The notes under the pieces were generated by a model, which was not told the origin of the DNA, did no database searches, and was given only the letters and a program-made list of their open reading frames with translations. Positions 54,167-63,299 of a DNA stretch of 64,000 bases are shown here, in pieces. The translations under genes were made by a program, and so were the position numbers. The stretch's first letter is position 1; each line of letters begins with the position of its first letter. The DNA is from JAFGHJ01 sp964606065 (lineage in GTDB: Bacteria; Hydrothermota; UBA3072), in NCBI GenBank assembly GCA_964606065.1, contig CAZSEX010000002.1, positions 1-64,000 on the forward strand, written 5' to 3'.

Positions 54167-54884
54167 TCTGCGCGTTAACGGTTCGCTGCATTTTTTTAAA
54201 TTTCTCAAGAGACTTATGGTCACCGATAACAAGCAAAATATCTGCTTCTTCGATTTTTTCCTGAGAAGAAGGAACAACAATTAAGTCTTCAACAACTTCA
54301 TCTGCATTTCTTTTTCGCACTTTTCTTTTTATAGCGATTAAATTCAAACCATACTTATTGCGCAGAGAAAGTTCTTTGGGACTTTTACCAATAAAAGGAT
54401 CGGGGACTTCTGATTCCATTATGCCGACCTGTTCATTCAATTGCAAATAATTTATAATAGATGGATTAAGAAGTTGATCGGCAAGCTTCTTCGCCATTTC
54501 TTCCTCCGGATAGATAATCCTATCAGCGCCTATTTTTTCAAGAATTTCCCCCTGTGAATAAGAAGACGCTTTGGTAACAATCCATGGAATCCCAAGCTCT
54601 TTTAGATGAAGAGTCACCAGAAAAGAAGCTTCGAGATCTTCCCCGATAGAAACAACTGCAGCATCCGCGGAAGAAACACCGGCTTCCTCCAAGGGTTTTT
54701 TATCTCGTCCGTCGGCAATTATAACGTCTATTGCGAATTCAGAGGCTAAATCAACCTTTTTTTCGTCTTTATCTATAGCCGTAACCTGACAGCCTCTTTT
54801 AAGGAGCTCGGAGGCAACCGTTAAACCAAAAGTGCCGAGACCAACCACTACAACGTATTGTATTTTTTCTGCTTTTCCAATCAT
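54156..54884 (-). CDS. trkA: TrkA/KtrA potassium channel regulatory subunit
   Basis: 242 residues. The N-terminal RCK Rossmann domain has VVGLGTFG (13-20) and IDKDEKKVD, and the C-terminal RCK_C domain has PDPFIGKSPKELSLRNKYGLNLIAIKR. It binds nucleotides and gates the TrkH/KtrB pore encoded just upstream (4-nt overlap). Confidence 0.94.
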   Translation of the reverse strand: MIGKAEKIQYVVVVGLGTFGLTVASELLKRGCQVTAIDKDEKKVDLASEFAIDVIIADGRDKKPLEEAGVSSADAAVVSIGEDLEASFLVTLHLKELGIPWIVTKASSYSQGEILEKIGADRIIYPEEEMAKKLADQLLNPSIINYLQLNEQVGIMESEVPDPFIGKSPKELSLRNKYGLNLIAIKRKVRKRNADEVVEDLIVVPSSQEKIEEADILLVIGDHKSLEKFKKMQRTVNAQNED

Positions 54885-56224
54885 CCTATTTGTACCTTCG
54901 CGAGAGGGTATTTGAAACTTTCACTTTTCCTCTTTAAAACAGTTGCTACAAGAGTGAGAGGTCCAATTCTCCCCGCTAACATGGTTATGATTATTATCAA
55001 TTTACCAAAAATCGTAAAGTCGTGAGAAAGCGATAGAACCGGTCGTGCAGATGATCCCATCGATAATCCAACAGTTCCAAATGCTGATACTTCTTCGAAA
55101 ATTAACGGCAATATTCCCCTTCTACCAATTATCCCTCTTTCTGTAAAGCTTAGAACGCCTGTCATGATTACTATTAATATTAATGAAATAAGAAAAAGTG
55201 TCAATGCTTTGTTCACCTGCTCTTCAGGAATTCGACGTTTTTCTATATTTACTGATTTTAATCCTCTCAACTTTGAAGTAAAAAAATTACCGATTATTAT
55301 AAATGTAGTGGTTTTTATTCCGCCTCCCGTGCCTCCGGGAGAAGCTCCAATAAACATAAAAATTATAAGTATTAGAAGAGTTGTCGGTAGTAATTTTCCG
55401 ATGTCCAAAAGAGAAAAACCGGCTGTTCTGGGTGTCACCGCAGTAAAAAAAGAAATAATTAACTTTAATACAGTACCGCTTCCACTCAAAACATTTCCGT
55501 ATTCCAATACATAAAAGGCAGAGGTGCCAAAAACAATAAGTATCAAAGTCATATAAATTACAATTCTCGAATGTTCCGACAGATACCTTTTTTCTCCTTT
55601 TAAACGTTCAACAATATCTATAATAACTATAAAGCCAAGACCTCCTAAAATAAAAAGAAATGCGGTTGTAAGACTGACAACGGGACTATAAAAAAAAGAA
55701 CCAAGATTATTAGAAAAAGAGCTAAAACCGGCATTACAGAAAGCGCTTACGGAATGGAATACTGCATGAGCTATAGCTTCATTAATACTAAAATTATCCT
55801 TAAAACCCCAAAAAAGTAAAACAAAACCCACCATTTCAAAAATGAAAGTGGTCATTACCACCAATCTTAAAAACGTTAAAGTGTTATCTCGACTGAACAA
55901 CCCAAATTCCTGTTGGGCTAAAAGATTCTGCCTTTTGTCGGGTTTAATCGCAAAAACAGTCATAAATAAACTCGCCACAGCCATGTATCCCAAACCACCT
56001 ATTTGAATCAAAAATAATATTATAGCTTTTCCAGTCAAAGTAAAATCTAAAGCTGTATCTTTAACAATCAACCCTGTAACACATATCGCCGATGACGAAG
56101 TAAATAATGAATCTATGAAAGAAAGATCTCTATTAGCAAAAGGAAGTTTAAGCGCTAATGCTCCTAATAAAATAATAGAGATATACATGGCAGAAATATA
56201 CCTGAAAGGAGACCATTTAATCAT
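54881..56224 (-). CDS. trkH: TrkH/KtrB potassium uptake pore
   Basis: 447 residues with about ten TM segments. The four selectivity-filter regions are SSAICVTGLIV, VSAFCNAGFSSF, VTPRTAGFS and VSAFGTVGLSMG, and the gating-loop region is IFMFIGASPGGTGGGIKT. Length suggests KtrB rather than the longer TrkH. With trkA it forms a complete uptake system. It lies 18 nt after clpX. Confidence 0.94.
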   Translation of the reverse strand: MIKWSPFRYISAMYISIILLGALALKLPFANRDLSFIDSLFTSSSAICVTGLIVKDTALDFTLTGKAIILFLIQIGGLGYMAVASLFMTVFAIKPDKRQNLLAQQEFGLFSRDNTLTFLRLVVMTTFIFEMVGFVLLFWGFKDNFSINEAIAHAVFHSVSAFCNAGFSSFSNNLGSFFYSPVVSLTTAFLFILGGLGFIVIIDIVERLKGEKRYLSEHSRIVIYMTLILIVFGTSAFYVLEYGNVLSGSGTVLKLIISFFTAVTPRTAGFSLLDIGKLLPTTLLILIIFMFIGASPGGTGGGIKTTTFIIIGNFFTSKLRGLKSVNIEKRRIPEEQVNKALTLFLISLILIVIMTGVLSFTERGIIGRRGILPLIFEEVSAFGTVGLSMGSSARPVLSLSHDFTIFGKLIIIITMLAGRIGPLTLVATVLKRKSESFKYPLAKVQIG

Positions 56225-56242
56225 TTTAAAGGATATTTTTCC

Positions 56243-57475
56243 TTATTGAGCTTTTTTCTTTTTTCGTATTATTTGGGGTGGAGTACCCTTTATAATTGTC
56301 GATTTTGTAATTCTGCAACTTTCTAAGTTGCTCATCTGGGGTAAATCAAACATCAGGTCGAGCATCAATTCCTCTATTATTCCCCTCAGAGCTCTGGCTC
56401 CGGTTCCCATTCTCGAAGCCCTTCTAGAAATCTCGTTTAAAGCTGGTCGGGTGAAAGTTAACTCGATACCATCCCAATTAAGAAGTTGTTTATATTGTTT
56501 AACAAGTGCATTATTCGGTTTACAGAGAATATCGGTAAGATCAGAAATAGAAAGCTTATTAAGAGTGGTAATTATGGGAAATCTACCTACTATTTCGGGT
56601 ATTAAACCGTAATGTATAAGATCGTGCGGCTCAATCTGTTCCAATATACTTTCTGATTTCAACACTTCCTTTCCGTGAAAAAAAGTATTAAAACCAAGAG
56701 AATTAGATTGTAATCTACTTTTTACTATATCTTGAAGCCCATCAAAAGTTCCACCGGCAATAAAAAGAATGTTTTTAGTATCCAGACTGATAAAGTCCTG
56801 TTCGGGATGTTTTCTACCCCCTTGAGGCGGTACATTGACAATAGACCCTTCAACTATTTTGAGTAAAGCCTGTTGAACTCCTTCTCCTGAGACATCTCTT
56901 GTAATTGAGGGATTTTCGGATTTTCTTCCTATTTTATCAAATTCATCTATATAAACAATACCCTTTTCCGCTAAACCAATATCGTAATCTGCTGCCTGAA
57001 GCAGTCGTACAAGAAGATTTTCAACATCTTCACCAACATATCCGGCTTCAGTAAGAGAAGTAGCATCAGAAAGAGCAAGAGGAAGCTCTAAAAATTTAGC
57101 AAGTGTTTGCACCAGGAGCGTTTTACCGACACCTGTAGGACCAATAAGAAGAATATTAGACTTATCTACTTCTACTTCTTTTGGTTTATATTTAATTTTT
57201 TTGTAGTGATTATATACGGCAACCGCCAAAATCTTTTTTGCCTTTTCCTGACCAATAACATAACTATCAAGGAATTCCTTTATTTTAGCCGGAGTATGTA
57301 TTTCAAAATCAATATGTCCTGGTAATTCTCTATTATTTTCTTCCAGAAAATCGGCAAAAAGCCTAACACAATCTTCACAAATGAAAGTGCCATCTTTTCC
57401 AGATATAAACCTTGTGGTCTCTAAATGAGGTTGTCCACAAAAAGAGCAGTAGGCGTCTTCAAACTTTTTTCTCAT
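56243..57475 (-). CDS. clpX: ATP-dependent Clp protease ATP-binding subunit ClpX
   Basis: 410 residues. The N-terminal zinc finger has C10, C13, C33 and C36. The AAA+ domain has Walker A GPTGVGKT (112-119), VYIDEFDKIGRK, and the ClpP-docking loop region around LGFNTFFHGK (the IGF tripeptide reads LGF). The sensor 2 MGTGARALR is present. It overlaps the clpP 3' end by 17 nt. Confidence 0.97.
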   Translation of the reverse strand: MRKKFEDAYCSFCGQPHLETTRFISGKDGTFICEDCVRLFADFLEENNRELPGHIDFEIHTPAKIKEFLDSYVIGQEKAKKILAVAVYNHYKKIKYKPKEVEVDKSNILLIGPTGVGKTLLVQTLAKFLELPLALSDATSLTEAGYVGEDVENLLVRLLQAADYDIGLAEKGIVYIDEFDKIGRKSENPSITRDVSGEGVQQALLKIVEGSIVNVPPQGGRKHPEQDFISLDTKNILFIAGGTFDGLQDIVKSRLQSNSLGFNTFFHGKEVLKSESILEQIEPHDLIHYGLIPEIVGRFPIITTLNKLSISDLTDILCKPNNALVKQYKQLLNWDGIELTFTRPALNEISRRASRMGTGARALRGIIEELMLDLMFDLPQMSNLESCRITKSTIIKGTPPQIIRKKKKAQ

Positions 57476-58076
57476 TAATTATTTCCTCTCTTGTCTTGAT
57501 TACTTCATCGATAATACCGTATTCGAGCGCCTGTTTTGCTGACATCCAGAAATCTCTGTCGGTATCGGTCTTAATTTTCTTTATAGGCTGACCTGTATGC
57601 TCGGCAAGAATATTATTAAGTCTCTCTCTAATTTTTACAATTTCATCCGCATGAATTTCAATATCTGAAGCAACTCCTTTGACACCACCCGATGGCTGAT
57701 GAAGGAGTATCCGGGAATTGGGAAGTGCAAAACGCTTACCTTTTGTTCCGGCTGTCAGTATAATCGCTGCAATGGAAGCAGATATCCCCACAGATATTGT
57801 AGAAATCGGAGGACGCACATACTGCATAGTATCATAAATCGCAAGACCATCAGAAACGCTTCCTCCAAGACTATTTATATAAATCTGAATTTCTTTATCT
57901 GGCGCTTTAGCCTCAAGAAACAATAACTGAGCAATCACACTATTAGATGTTGGTTGATCTATCTCCGACCCAATAAAAATTATTCTATCCTTTAAAAGAC
58001 GAGAATAGATATCATAAGCTCTTTCTCCGTGAGCTGTTTTTTCGATAACATAAGGTATAGTTAATTGATTATTCAC
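57459..58076 (-). CDS. clpP: ATP-dependent Clp protease proteolytic subunit ClpP
   Basis: 205 residues. Catalytic Ser101 in GISASIAA, His126 in ILLHQPSGG, and the Asp of the DTDRDFWMSA segment (171-180). INSLGGSVSDGLAIYD is the family signature. The order tig-clpP-clpX is the classical bacterial cluster. It overlaps tig by 8 nt. Confidence 0.97.
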   Translation of the reverse strand: MNNQLTIPYVIEKTAHGERAYDIYSRLLKDRIIFIGSEIDQPTSNSVIAQLLFLEAKAPDKEIQIYINSLGGSVSDGLAIYDTMQYVRPPISTISVGISASIAAIILTAGTKGKRFALPNSRILLHQPSGGVKGVASDIEIHADEIVKIRERLNNILAEHTGQPIKKIKTDTDRDFWMSAKQALEYGIIDEVIKTREEIINEKKV

Positions 58077-59181
58077 CCGAATCCTCCTTTACTGTTCTCT
58101 CGACAAGAAAATCTAAAGCTTTTTTCCTCAAAATCGATTGTTTTACAAAACGTATAGCAGTTTCTTCGTCCAGATTATCAAATTCTTCCTCATCAGATTC
58201 CGCCAATCTATCGAGCCATTTGTCAAGTTCCTCTTCAGAAATAGAGATTTTTTCTTTAAGCGCTATCGCATCAAGAAGAGCCGCTTTTTTCGCGCTTTTT
58301 TCTACTTCTTCTTCATCTAAGTTTTCCGCACCGATCATCTTCATAAGCATAGGACTTACGGAAAAATCTCCCGCCGCGTCTAAAACTCTTGTCAGAATTT
58401 TATCGGCCAGAACTTCTCTTTCATCCTTTTTTCTTTCCTCTTCAATATTTTCTTTAAGACTTTTCTTTAACTCGGAAAGATTACCAAAACCAAGATCTTT
58501 AGCAAATTCATCATCTAAACGAGGTTTGATTTTTTCTTTAATCTCTGCAACTTTGACCGTCAACGGACATTTATCATCTTTATTTTTTTCAACAGGAACG
58601 GTTTCTGGTAATTTCGATAATAATCCCTTTTCCTGTCCGGTCGATAAACCTAACAACGCACTGGAAAATTCGTCATCGCCGATTTCCCATGAATAATTAT
58701 TAACATTCTCTTCTTCTCTAACAATATCAATAAAGACAATATCACCCTTTTTTATTTCCCTGTCTACAGATTTCAACTCACTATTTATCTCTCTCAATTT
58801 TTCTAATTCTTCAGTGACATCGATTTCTTCATTATTTTCATCTTCGACTTTAATGGCAGAGAAATTCAGGTCTATCTTTGGAGGAACATCGAGTTCAACC
58901 TCCAAACGAACTTCTTCTTTATCTTCATCTAACTTCTTAATTACAGGAGGACCATATATAAAAGGTTCATATTCTTTGATAATATCAATCATTTTATCCT
59001 GTATTAATTTTTGAATACCTTCAGCGCGTAATTGACCACCAAAACGGGTCTTTATAATACCAACAGGCACCTTCCCTTTTCTAAAACCGGGAACAGAAAC
59101 TTCTTCTCTTAACTCCCTGGCTAATTTATCTATCTCTTCTTTCAAATTTTTTTCTTTAAAAGCTACTGTTAAATCCTGCAA
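58069..59181 (-). CDS. tig: Trigger factor
   Basis: Ribosome-associated chaperone. 370 residues against the usual 420-450, with a shortened N-terminus. The ribosome-docking signature GFRKGKVP (34-41), a PPIase-like middle domain (KKGDIVFIDIV...FSSALLGLSTGQEK) and a long helical C-terminal domain are present. The likely start is a TTG at 59181 with a GGAGG site 11 nt upstream. tRNA-Leu lies 39 nt before it and both appear to share one promoter. Confidence 0.93.
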   Translation of the reverse strand: MQDLTVAFKEKNLKEEIDKLARELREEVSVPGFRKGKVPVGIIKTRFGGQLRAEGIQKLIQDKMIDIIKEYEPFIYGPPVIKKLDEDKEEVRLEVELDVPPKIDLNFSAIKVEDENNEEIDVTEELEKLREINSELKSVDREIKKGDIVFIDIVREEENVNNYSWEIGDDEFSSALLGLSTGQEKGLLSKLPETVPVEKNKDDKCPLTVKVAEIKEKIKPRLDDEFAKDLGFGNLSELKKSLKENIEEERKKDEREVLADKILTRVLDAAGDFSVSPMLMKMIGAENLDEEEVEKSAKKAALLDAIALKEKISISEEELDKWLDRLAESDEEEFDNLDEETAIRFVKQSILRKKALDFLVERTVKEDSGE

Positions 59182-59220
59182 TTAAAAAAACCTCCATTGC
59201 TTTTTTTGATCTTAATTATA

Positions 59221-59309
59221 TGCGAGAGGGGGGACTTGAACCCCCACACTGTTTTTACTGTAGTACTGGATCCTAAGTCCAGCGCGTCTACCGATTCCGC
59301 CACTCTCGC
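59221..59309 (-). tRNA. tRNA-Leu (UAG anticodon)
   Basis: Acceptor stem GCGAGAG/CTCTCGC with discriminator A, D arm with GGTAGACGC, anticodon stem CTGGA/TCCAG around the loop CTTAGGA (anticodon TAG), a long variable arm typical of class II tRNAs, and T arm GGGGGTTCAAGTCCCCC. The 3' CCA is not encoded. Confidence 0.97.
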
Positions 59310-59324
59310 GCTCGATTCATTTTA

Positions 59325-59353
59325 ATTATATATAAACGGCTCAATATTGTCAA
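59325..59353 (-). promoter_or_regulatory. Consensus promoter of tRNA-Leu / tig-clpP-clpX unit
   Basis: -35 TTGACA (59348-59353), 17-nt spacer, -10 TATAAT (59325-59330), both perfect. The predicted start is about 8 nt before the tRNA. This is the only unit in the window with a full consensus and a 17-nt spacer. Confidence 0.85.
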
Positions 59354-59675
59354 CACCCACAAAAACCCACCACCATCCCAAAACTATTCTCACACAAAGA
59401 CACGGAGAGCACGAAGCCCCACAACACCCACCTCTCTAAATTGCATCTCTTTAAAAATAATAACTACCTGAAAAATTAAAAGAGATTATATACCGTTTAA
59501 CAAATAAAACTTTTTGCGCTTTGCTTACTGTGTGGTTCATTTTTTTATAAAAATCCTTGCATTATCAAAACCAATACATATATTTATATAAAACAGTATG
59601 TTGAACTTAACAATCAAACAAAAAGAAATAAAAAAATCTTTGTGTTCTTTGTGGGCTTTGCGCGAGAAATAAAAT
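59354..59675. repeat. Intergenic region with fragments of the composite repeat
   Basis: No gene. Minus-oriented words CACAAAGACACGGAGAG and CACGAAG (59393-59418) and plus-oriented words GCGCTTTGCTTACTGTG and TTTGTGTTCTTTGTGGGC (59514-59660) belong to the repeat family; three short frames here are repeat artefacts. The repeat ends 15 nt before the Mth938-like ATG. Confidence 0.6.
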
Positions 59676-60020
59676 ATGGAAATTGAGAAATATAGTTTCG
59701 GTTCGATAATAATAAACGAGAAAGAATACACCAAAGATGTAATTGTTTTTCACAATAGAGTGTTTTCTCCATGGTGGAGAGAAGAAGGGCACAATTTATC
59801 AATAAAAGATTTAGAAAAAGCTATAGACGCAGCACCAAATTTAATTATAATAGGAACAGGATCTCAGGGTGTTATGAAAGTACCGGAAAAAACCCTGAAA
59901 AGACTAAAAGAATTAGACATAGAAGTAATTACTGCGAGAACACAGGAAGCAGTTAAAATATATAACGAAAAAGAAAAAAATAATGAAAACGTTATAGCAT
60001 GCCTTCATTTAACCTGTTAA
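59676..60020 (+). CDS. Mth938-like domain protein (DUF498/NDUFAF3 family)
   Basis: 114 residues covering the whole Mth938-like fold: SFGSIIINEKEYTKDVIVFH, WWREEGHNLSIKDLE, PNLIIIGTGSQGVMKVPE and LDIEVITARTQEAVKIYN. Homologues include mitochondrial complex I assembly factor NDUFAF3; the bacterial function is unknown. No ribosome binding site is evident. Bases 60021-60240 downstream are non-coding and contain short CAAAAATCAAAATGTCG-like tracts. Confidence 0.9.
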   Translation: MEIEKYSFGSIIINEKEYTKDVIVFHNRVFSPWWREEGHNLSIKDLEKAIDAAPNLIIIGTGSQGVMKVPEKTLKRLKELDIEVITARTQEAVKIYNEKEKNNENVIACLHLTC

Positions 60021-60240
60021 CAAAAAGCAAAGATCAAATATCAAAGAGCAAAAATACAAATTAAAGTTCAAAAATAAACAAAAACAACTTACCCATAGAA
60101 AATGCAAATATTTTTACATTTTGATTCGACATTTTGATTTTTAAATTTTGATATTTCAATTAATGCGGATAATCAAAAAACTACACAATACACAACTTTA
60201 GCTAATAGTATTAATATATTATATGGCAATAACTTGTAAT

Positions 60241-61554
60241 TTATAGGCTGCATTTCAACTTTAACTCTATTGCGGGTAAAATTTCAGTCGTTCCTTCTTT
60301 GTTTTTGTAATTCTCAAAACGAGACAATCCTGCTGTTAGTTCTAAAAAAGCTTTGTATTTAAAAATCGCAGCTAAAGTTAACCTTTTTTCAATTGTTCCG
60401 TACAAAAAATTTGTACCCGTGAACTGATTTTCTGTGGAAGCCGCAACTCTATGATTAACAGGCCATGGAGTAGATATTCTGTTTTCTCCGCTCCTTGTAT
60501 AAGAGACCATACCACCTAATTTAAAATCAGTAATAGTATGCAGGTATTTGAGAACAAATCTATCATAATCGCACCCAAGTATCGAACCCAGAGGCATTTT
60601 ATTATCCAAATATCTCTGCCAGACTAAAATATTGTCATAAACCCATCTGGTCATAAGATTATAATAAACAAAGACTTCCGAATCATTGACGGGAAAATCT
60701 TTACTCTGCGCCCCGAAATAAAGCCCTATGTGGTTCGGTTCCTTATATGGATCCGCCTCGTATTGAAAATCATCGATGAATAAGTCAAAATAAAAAAGGA
60801 ATTTATTTTTAACTGCAAGTAAATCGAAATCCCATAAAATATTAACATTTTGTTTTCTGTTATGCTGCTCAACGTAATATATTGTAAGCGGAGCCAACAA
60901 TTCAAATGGAAAGCCCAGCGTTTCTCCTCCTATCAGCATACTTTCAGAAAAAGAAATGGCAAGCCAATCAGTTAATTTCAATTCAAGCCGATGTATTCCA
61001 AGGTATCTATTAGTATTTGTTAACGAACCGGAAAATGTATCGGCCCATTCATATTGAACGCCATCGTAATTACTCAAACGGGAAGTAAAATGAGTGAAAG
61101 CCAAATTCGAGTTCTTAAAAGTAACACTAAGATAATTAACTGGAATATTAGGCGAAAGCAGTGAATTATTCTCAAAAGCCGGTCCTATAGAAAATACGTC
61201 TTTACCAAAAGAAAACAAAATATTGTCACCTTTATAAAAAATCGAACCTCTTATAAAATCCGAATAAATGCCGAATTTTTCTGTTCTGGGATAAAAGTAA
61301 TCTCCTCCCCAACGTCCATAAGGAGCAACTATTCCTCCCCATTTATATAATCTATATTTTAAAGTCGGACAAAATTGAACGTAGTTTACCGTATCTACAA
61401 CCGAATAAAGAGATACGTCTATTTTATTGGTATCCTCGAATAAAGGTAAAATTCCATAGGGAAGTGTAATCTCCCCCTTATTTATAAATCTCTCATTCCT
61501 TATGAAGGGATCCGGTAACAATACCGAAAGATATCCTAATAGTAATAAAATCAT
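60241..61554 (-). CDS. Outer-membrane beta-barrel protein, Wzi-like capsule assembly family
   Basis: 437 residues. A short signal peptide (1-13) is followed by a beta-barrel pattern ending in KLKCSL. Segments such as FSFGKDVFSIGPAFENNSLL, LELKLTDWLAISFSESMLIGG and GFPFELLAPLTIYYVEQHNRK resemble the capsule assembly protein Wzi family. The assignment is by pattern and moderate. It is monocistronic with a leaderless promoter. Confidence 0.68.
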   Translation of the reverse strand: MILLLLGYLSVLLPDPFIRNERFINKGEITLPYGILPLFEDTNKIDVSLYSVVDTVNYVQFCPTLKYRLYKWGGIVAPYGRWGGDYFYPRTEKFGIYSDFIRGSIFYKGDNILFSFGKDVFSIGPAFENNSLLSPNIPVNYLSVTFKNSNLAFTHFTSRLSNYDGVQYEWADTFSGSLTNTNRYLGIHRLELKLTDWLAISFSESMLIGGETLGFPFELLAPLTIYYVEQHNRKQNVNILWDFDLLAVKNKFLFYFDLFIDDFQYEADPYKEPNHIGLYFGAQSKDFPVNDSEVFVYYNLMTRWVYDNILVWQRYLDNKMPLGSILGCDYDRFVLKYLHTITDFKLGGMVSYTRSGENRISTPWPVNHRVAASTENQFTGTNFLYGTIEKRLTLAAIFKYKAFLELTAGLSRFENYKNKEGTTEILPAIELKLKCSL

Positions 61555-61560
61555 AAACGA

Positions 61561-61588
61561 AGTATAGAAATTAGCTCAATTTTGTCAA
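61561..61588 (-). promoter_or_regulatory. Promoter of Wzi-like gene, leaderless
   Basis: -35 TTGACA (61583-61588), 16-nt spacer, -10 TATACT (61561-61566), 6 nt to the ATG at 61554. Confidence 0.83.
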
Positions 61589-61870
61589 GAGCTCAAAAAG
61601 AATTGAACCATAAAGCACACGAAGACCACAAAGATTTTTACTGTTAGTCTGTTTGTCGGTTAGTCGGTTGGGCTGTTTTTTTACCCACAAACACACCCGC
61701 TCACTAACCCACTAACAAAATCAGGAACAACAAATCACACGAATAGCATAAATTTTTTTACTAAATCCAAAATCCCAATTTGTCATTTTGATTTTTGCCT
61801 TTTAATCTTTAATTTACCATAGCAGCTAAATTGCTCTTTGAAGTAGAAAATTATCGATGTTAATTAATAT
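61589..61870. repeat. Intergenic region with repeat fragments
   Basis: No gene. It contains minus-oriented repeat words (AACCATAAAGCACACG and ACCACAAAGATTTTTA at about 61607-61640; GGAACAACAAATCACACG at 61722-61741) and an AT-rich tract. Confidence 0.55.
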
Positions 61871-61907
61871 ACAAAAAAGGCCAACATTGAGTCAGCCTTT
61901 TTTGTAT
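61871..61907 (-). terminator. Intrinsic terminator of gdhA
   Basis: 12-bp stem TACAAAAAAGGC / GCCTTTTTTGTA with a 13-nt loop, 22 nt beyond the gdhA stop on the minus strand; the stem supplies the T-run. Confidence 0.85.
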
Positions 61908-61929
61908 TAGAAAGAAAGCTACTATTTTT

Positions 61930-63174
61930 CTATACCCAGCCTCTAATCTTCATTGCGTCAACAACTCTTTTAACCGCAACCAGATAAGCGGCAAGACGGT
62001 TGTGTACTTTTTGCTCTGCTCTCATATCATGAACGGCGTGAAAAGCTTTCGTCATATGTTCATCCAATTCATTGTAAACTTTCTCCTTAGACCAGTAATA
62101 ACCGGTTTCGTTTTGGACCCATTCAAAGTAAGAAACAGTAACACCGCCGGCATTAGCAAGAAAATCCGGAATCACATAACAACCATTATTATGAAGAATA
62201 TGGTCTGCTTCCGGAGTAGTGGGACCATTTGCAAGCTCCACGATTATTTTTGCTTTAATCTTACCTGCATTTTTTTCGGTTATAACATTTTCCAGTGCCG
62301 CAGGGATCAGCACATCTACATCAAGCCCTAACAATTCTTTGTTACTTATCTTATCTCCTTCTAATTCAACAACAGAGCCTTTCTTTAATTTAGTATTTAT
62401 TGATTTTTTTGCTTTTAAGCCATTTTTATTGAGTAAACCACCTTTTGAATCGGATATAGCTATTACTTTAGAACCGAACATTTCCTCAACCAGAGAATGA
62501 GCAAATTGCCCCGCATTACCATATCCCTGAATAGCTACTGTCGCTTTAGAAAGATCTACATCGTTTATATATGCGGCCTCTCTCAAAACATACATACCCC
62601 CCTTAGCGGTAGCGTCTCCCCTGCCAAGCGAACCCCCGACATTCAAAGGTTTGCCGGTTATAACCCCAAAAGTGTTATAACCGGTTATCTTAGAGTATTC
62701 GTCCATCATCCAGGCCATTATCTGCGGCGTGGTGTAAACATCCGGAGCCGGAATATCTTTCTTCGGACCGATAAATCCACCGAGAGATCTGATATAACCT
62801 CTGGCGAGTCGTTCTTTTTCACCATCTGACATTTGTTTTGGGTTACAAATAATTCCCCCTTTAGCACCACCGTAAGGTACGTCAACCACAGAAGTTTTCC
62901 ATGTCATCCACGCCGCCAGAGCCCTGACAGTATCTATTGTTTCTTCTGGATGCCACCTTATTCCACCCTTTGTGGGTCCACGCGAATCATTGTAATGAAC
63001 CCTGAATCCCTGAAACACTTTAGTCGTACCATCATCCATCTTAACCGGTATAGTTACATGCAATTCACGCATGGGCCATCTCAATATCTCGTGCGTACCA
63101 GAATCAAGATTGAGAAGTCCCGCAGCTTCGTCCAACTGAGCCTGAGCGATTTTAAAAGGATTTAACTCTTCCAT
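61930..63174 (-). CDS. gdhA: Glutamate dehydrogenase
   Basis: Reversible oxidative deamination of glutamate. 414 residues, the hexameric small type. Substrate-domain motifs GPTKGGIRWHP and VPYGGAKGGIICNP carry the binding and catalytic lysines; the Rossmann domain has VAIQGYGNAGQFAH, and DVLIPAALENVI and IVELANGPTTPEAD follow. A GGAGG site precedes the ATG. Coenzyme preference (NAD or NADP) is not decided. Confidence 0.97.
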   Translation of the reverse strand: MEELNPFKIAQAQLDEAAGLLNLDSGTHEILRWPMRELHVTIPVKMDDGTTKVFQGFRVHYNDSRGPTKGGIRWHPEETIDTVRALAAWMTWKTSVVDVPYGGAKGGIICNPKQMSDGEKERLARGYIRSLGGFIGPKKDIPAPDVYTTPQIMAWMMDEYSKITGYNTFGVITGKPLNVGGSLGRGDATAKGGMYVLREAAYINDVDLSKATVAIQGYGNAGQFAHSLVEEMFGSKVIAISDSKGGLLNKNGLKAKKSINTKLKKGSVVELEGDKISNKELLGLDVDVLIPAALENVITEKNAGKIKAKIIVELANGPTTPEADHILHNNGCYVIPDFLANAGGVTVSYFEWVQNETGYYWSKEKVYNELDEHMTKAFHAVHDMRAEQKVHNRLAAYLVAVKRVVDAMKIRGWV

Positions 63175-63241
63175 TTAATCAACCTCCTCTGCAATTTAAA
63201 TTATTACCTGTTCTCGATTCAAAAGCCTACAATCAGAATTG

Positions 63242-63269
63242 AATATATGCAAGTTAGAATCATTGTCAA
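63242..63269 (-). promoter_or_regulatory. Promoter of gdhA (with leader)
   Basis: -35 TTGACA (63264-63269), 16-nt spacer, -10 TATATT (63242-63247). The leader is about 60 nt and contains a GAGGAGG site, in contrast to the leaderless units. Confidence 0.8.
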
Positions 63270-63299
63270 GGGTAATAATTCATTGTTTATGAATTATTA

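Noticed and set aside
59537..59802. Three overlapping minus-strand frames with HKEHKD or QRTQRF peptides
   Set aside because: They lie on repeat words and overlap the well-supported Mth938-like gene on the other strand.
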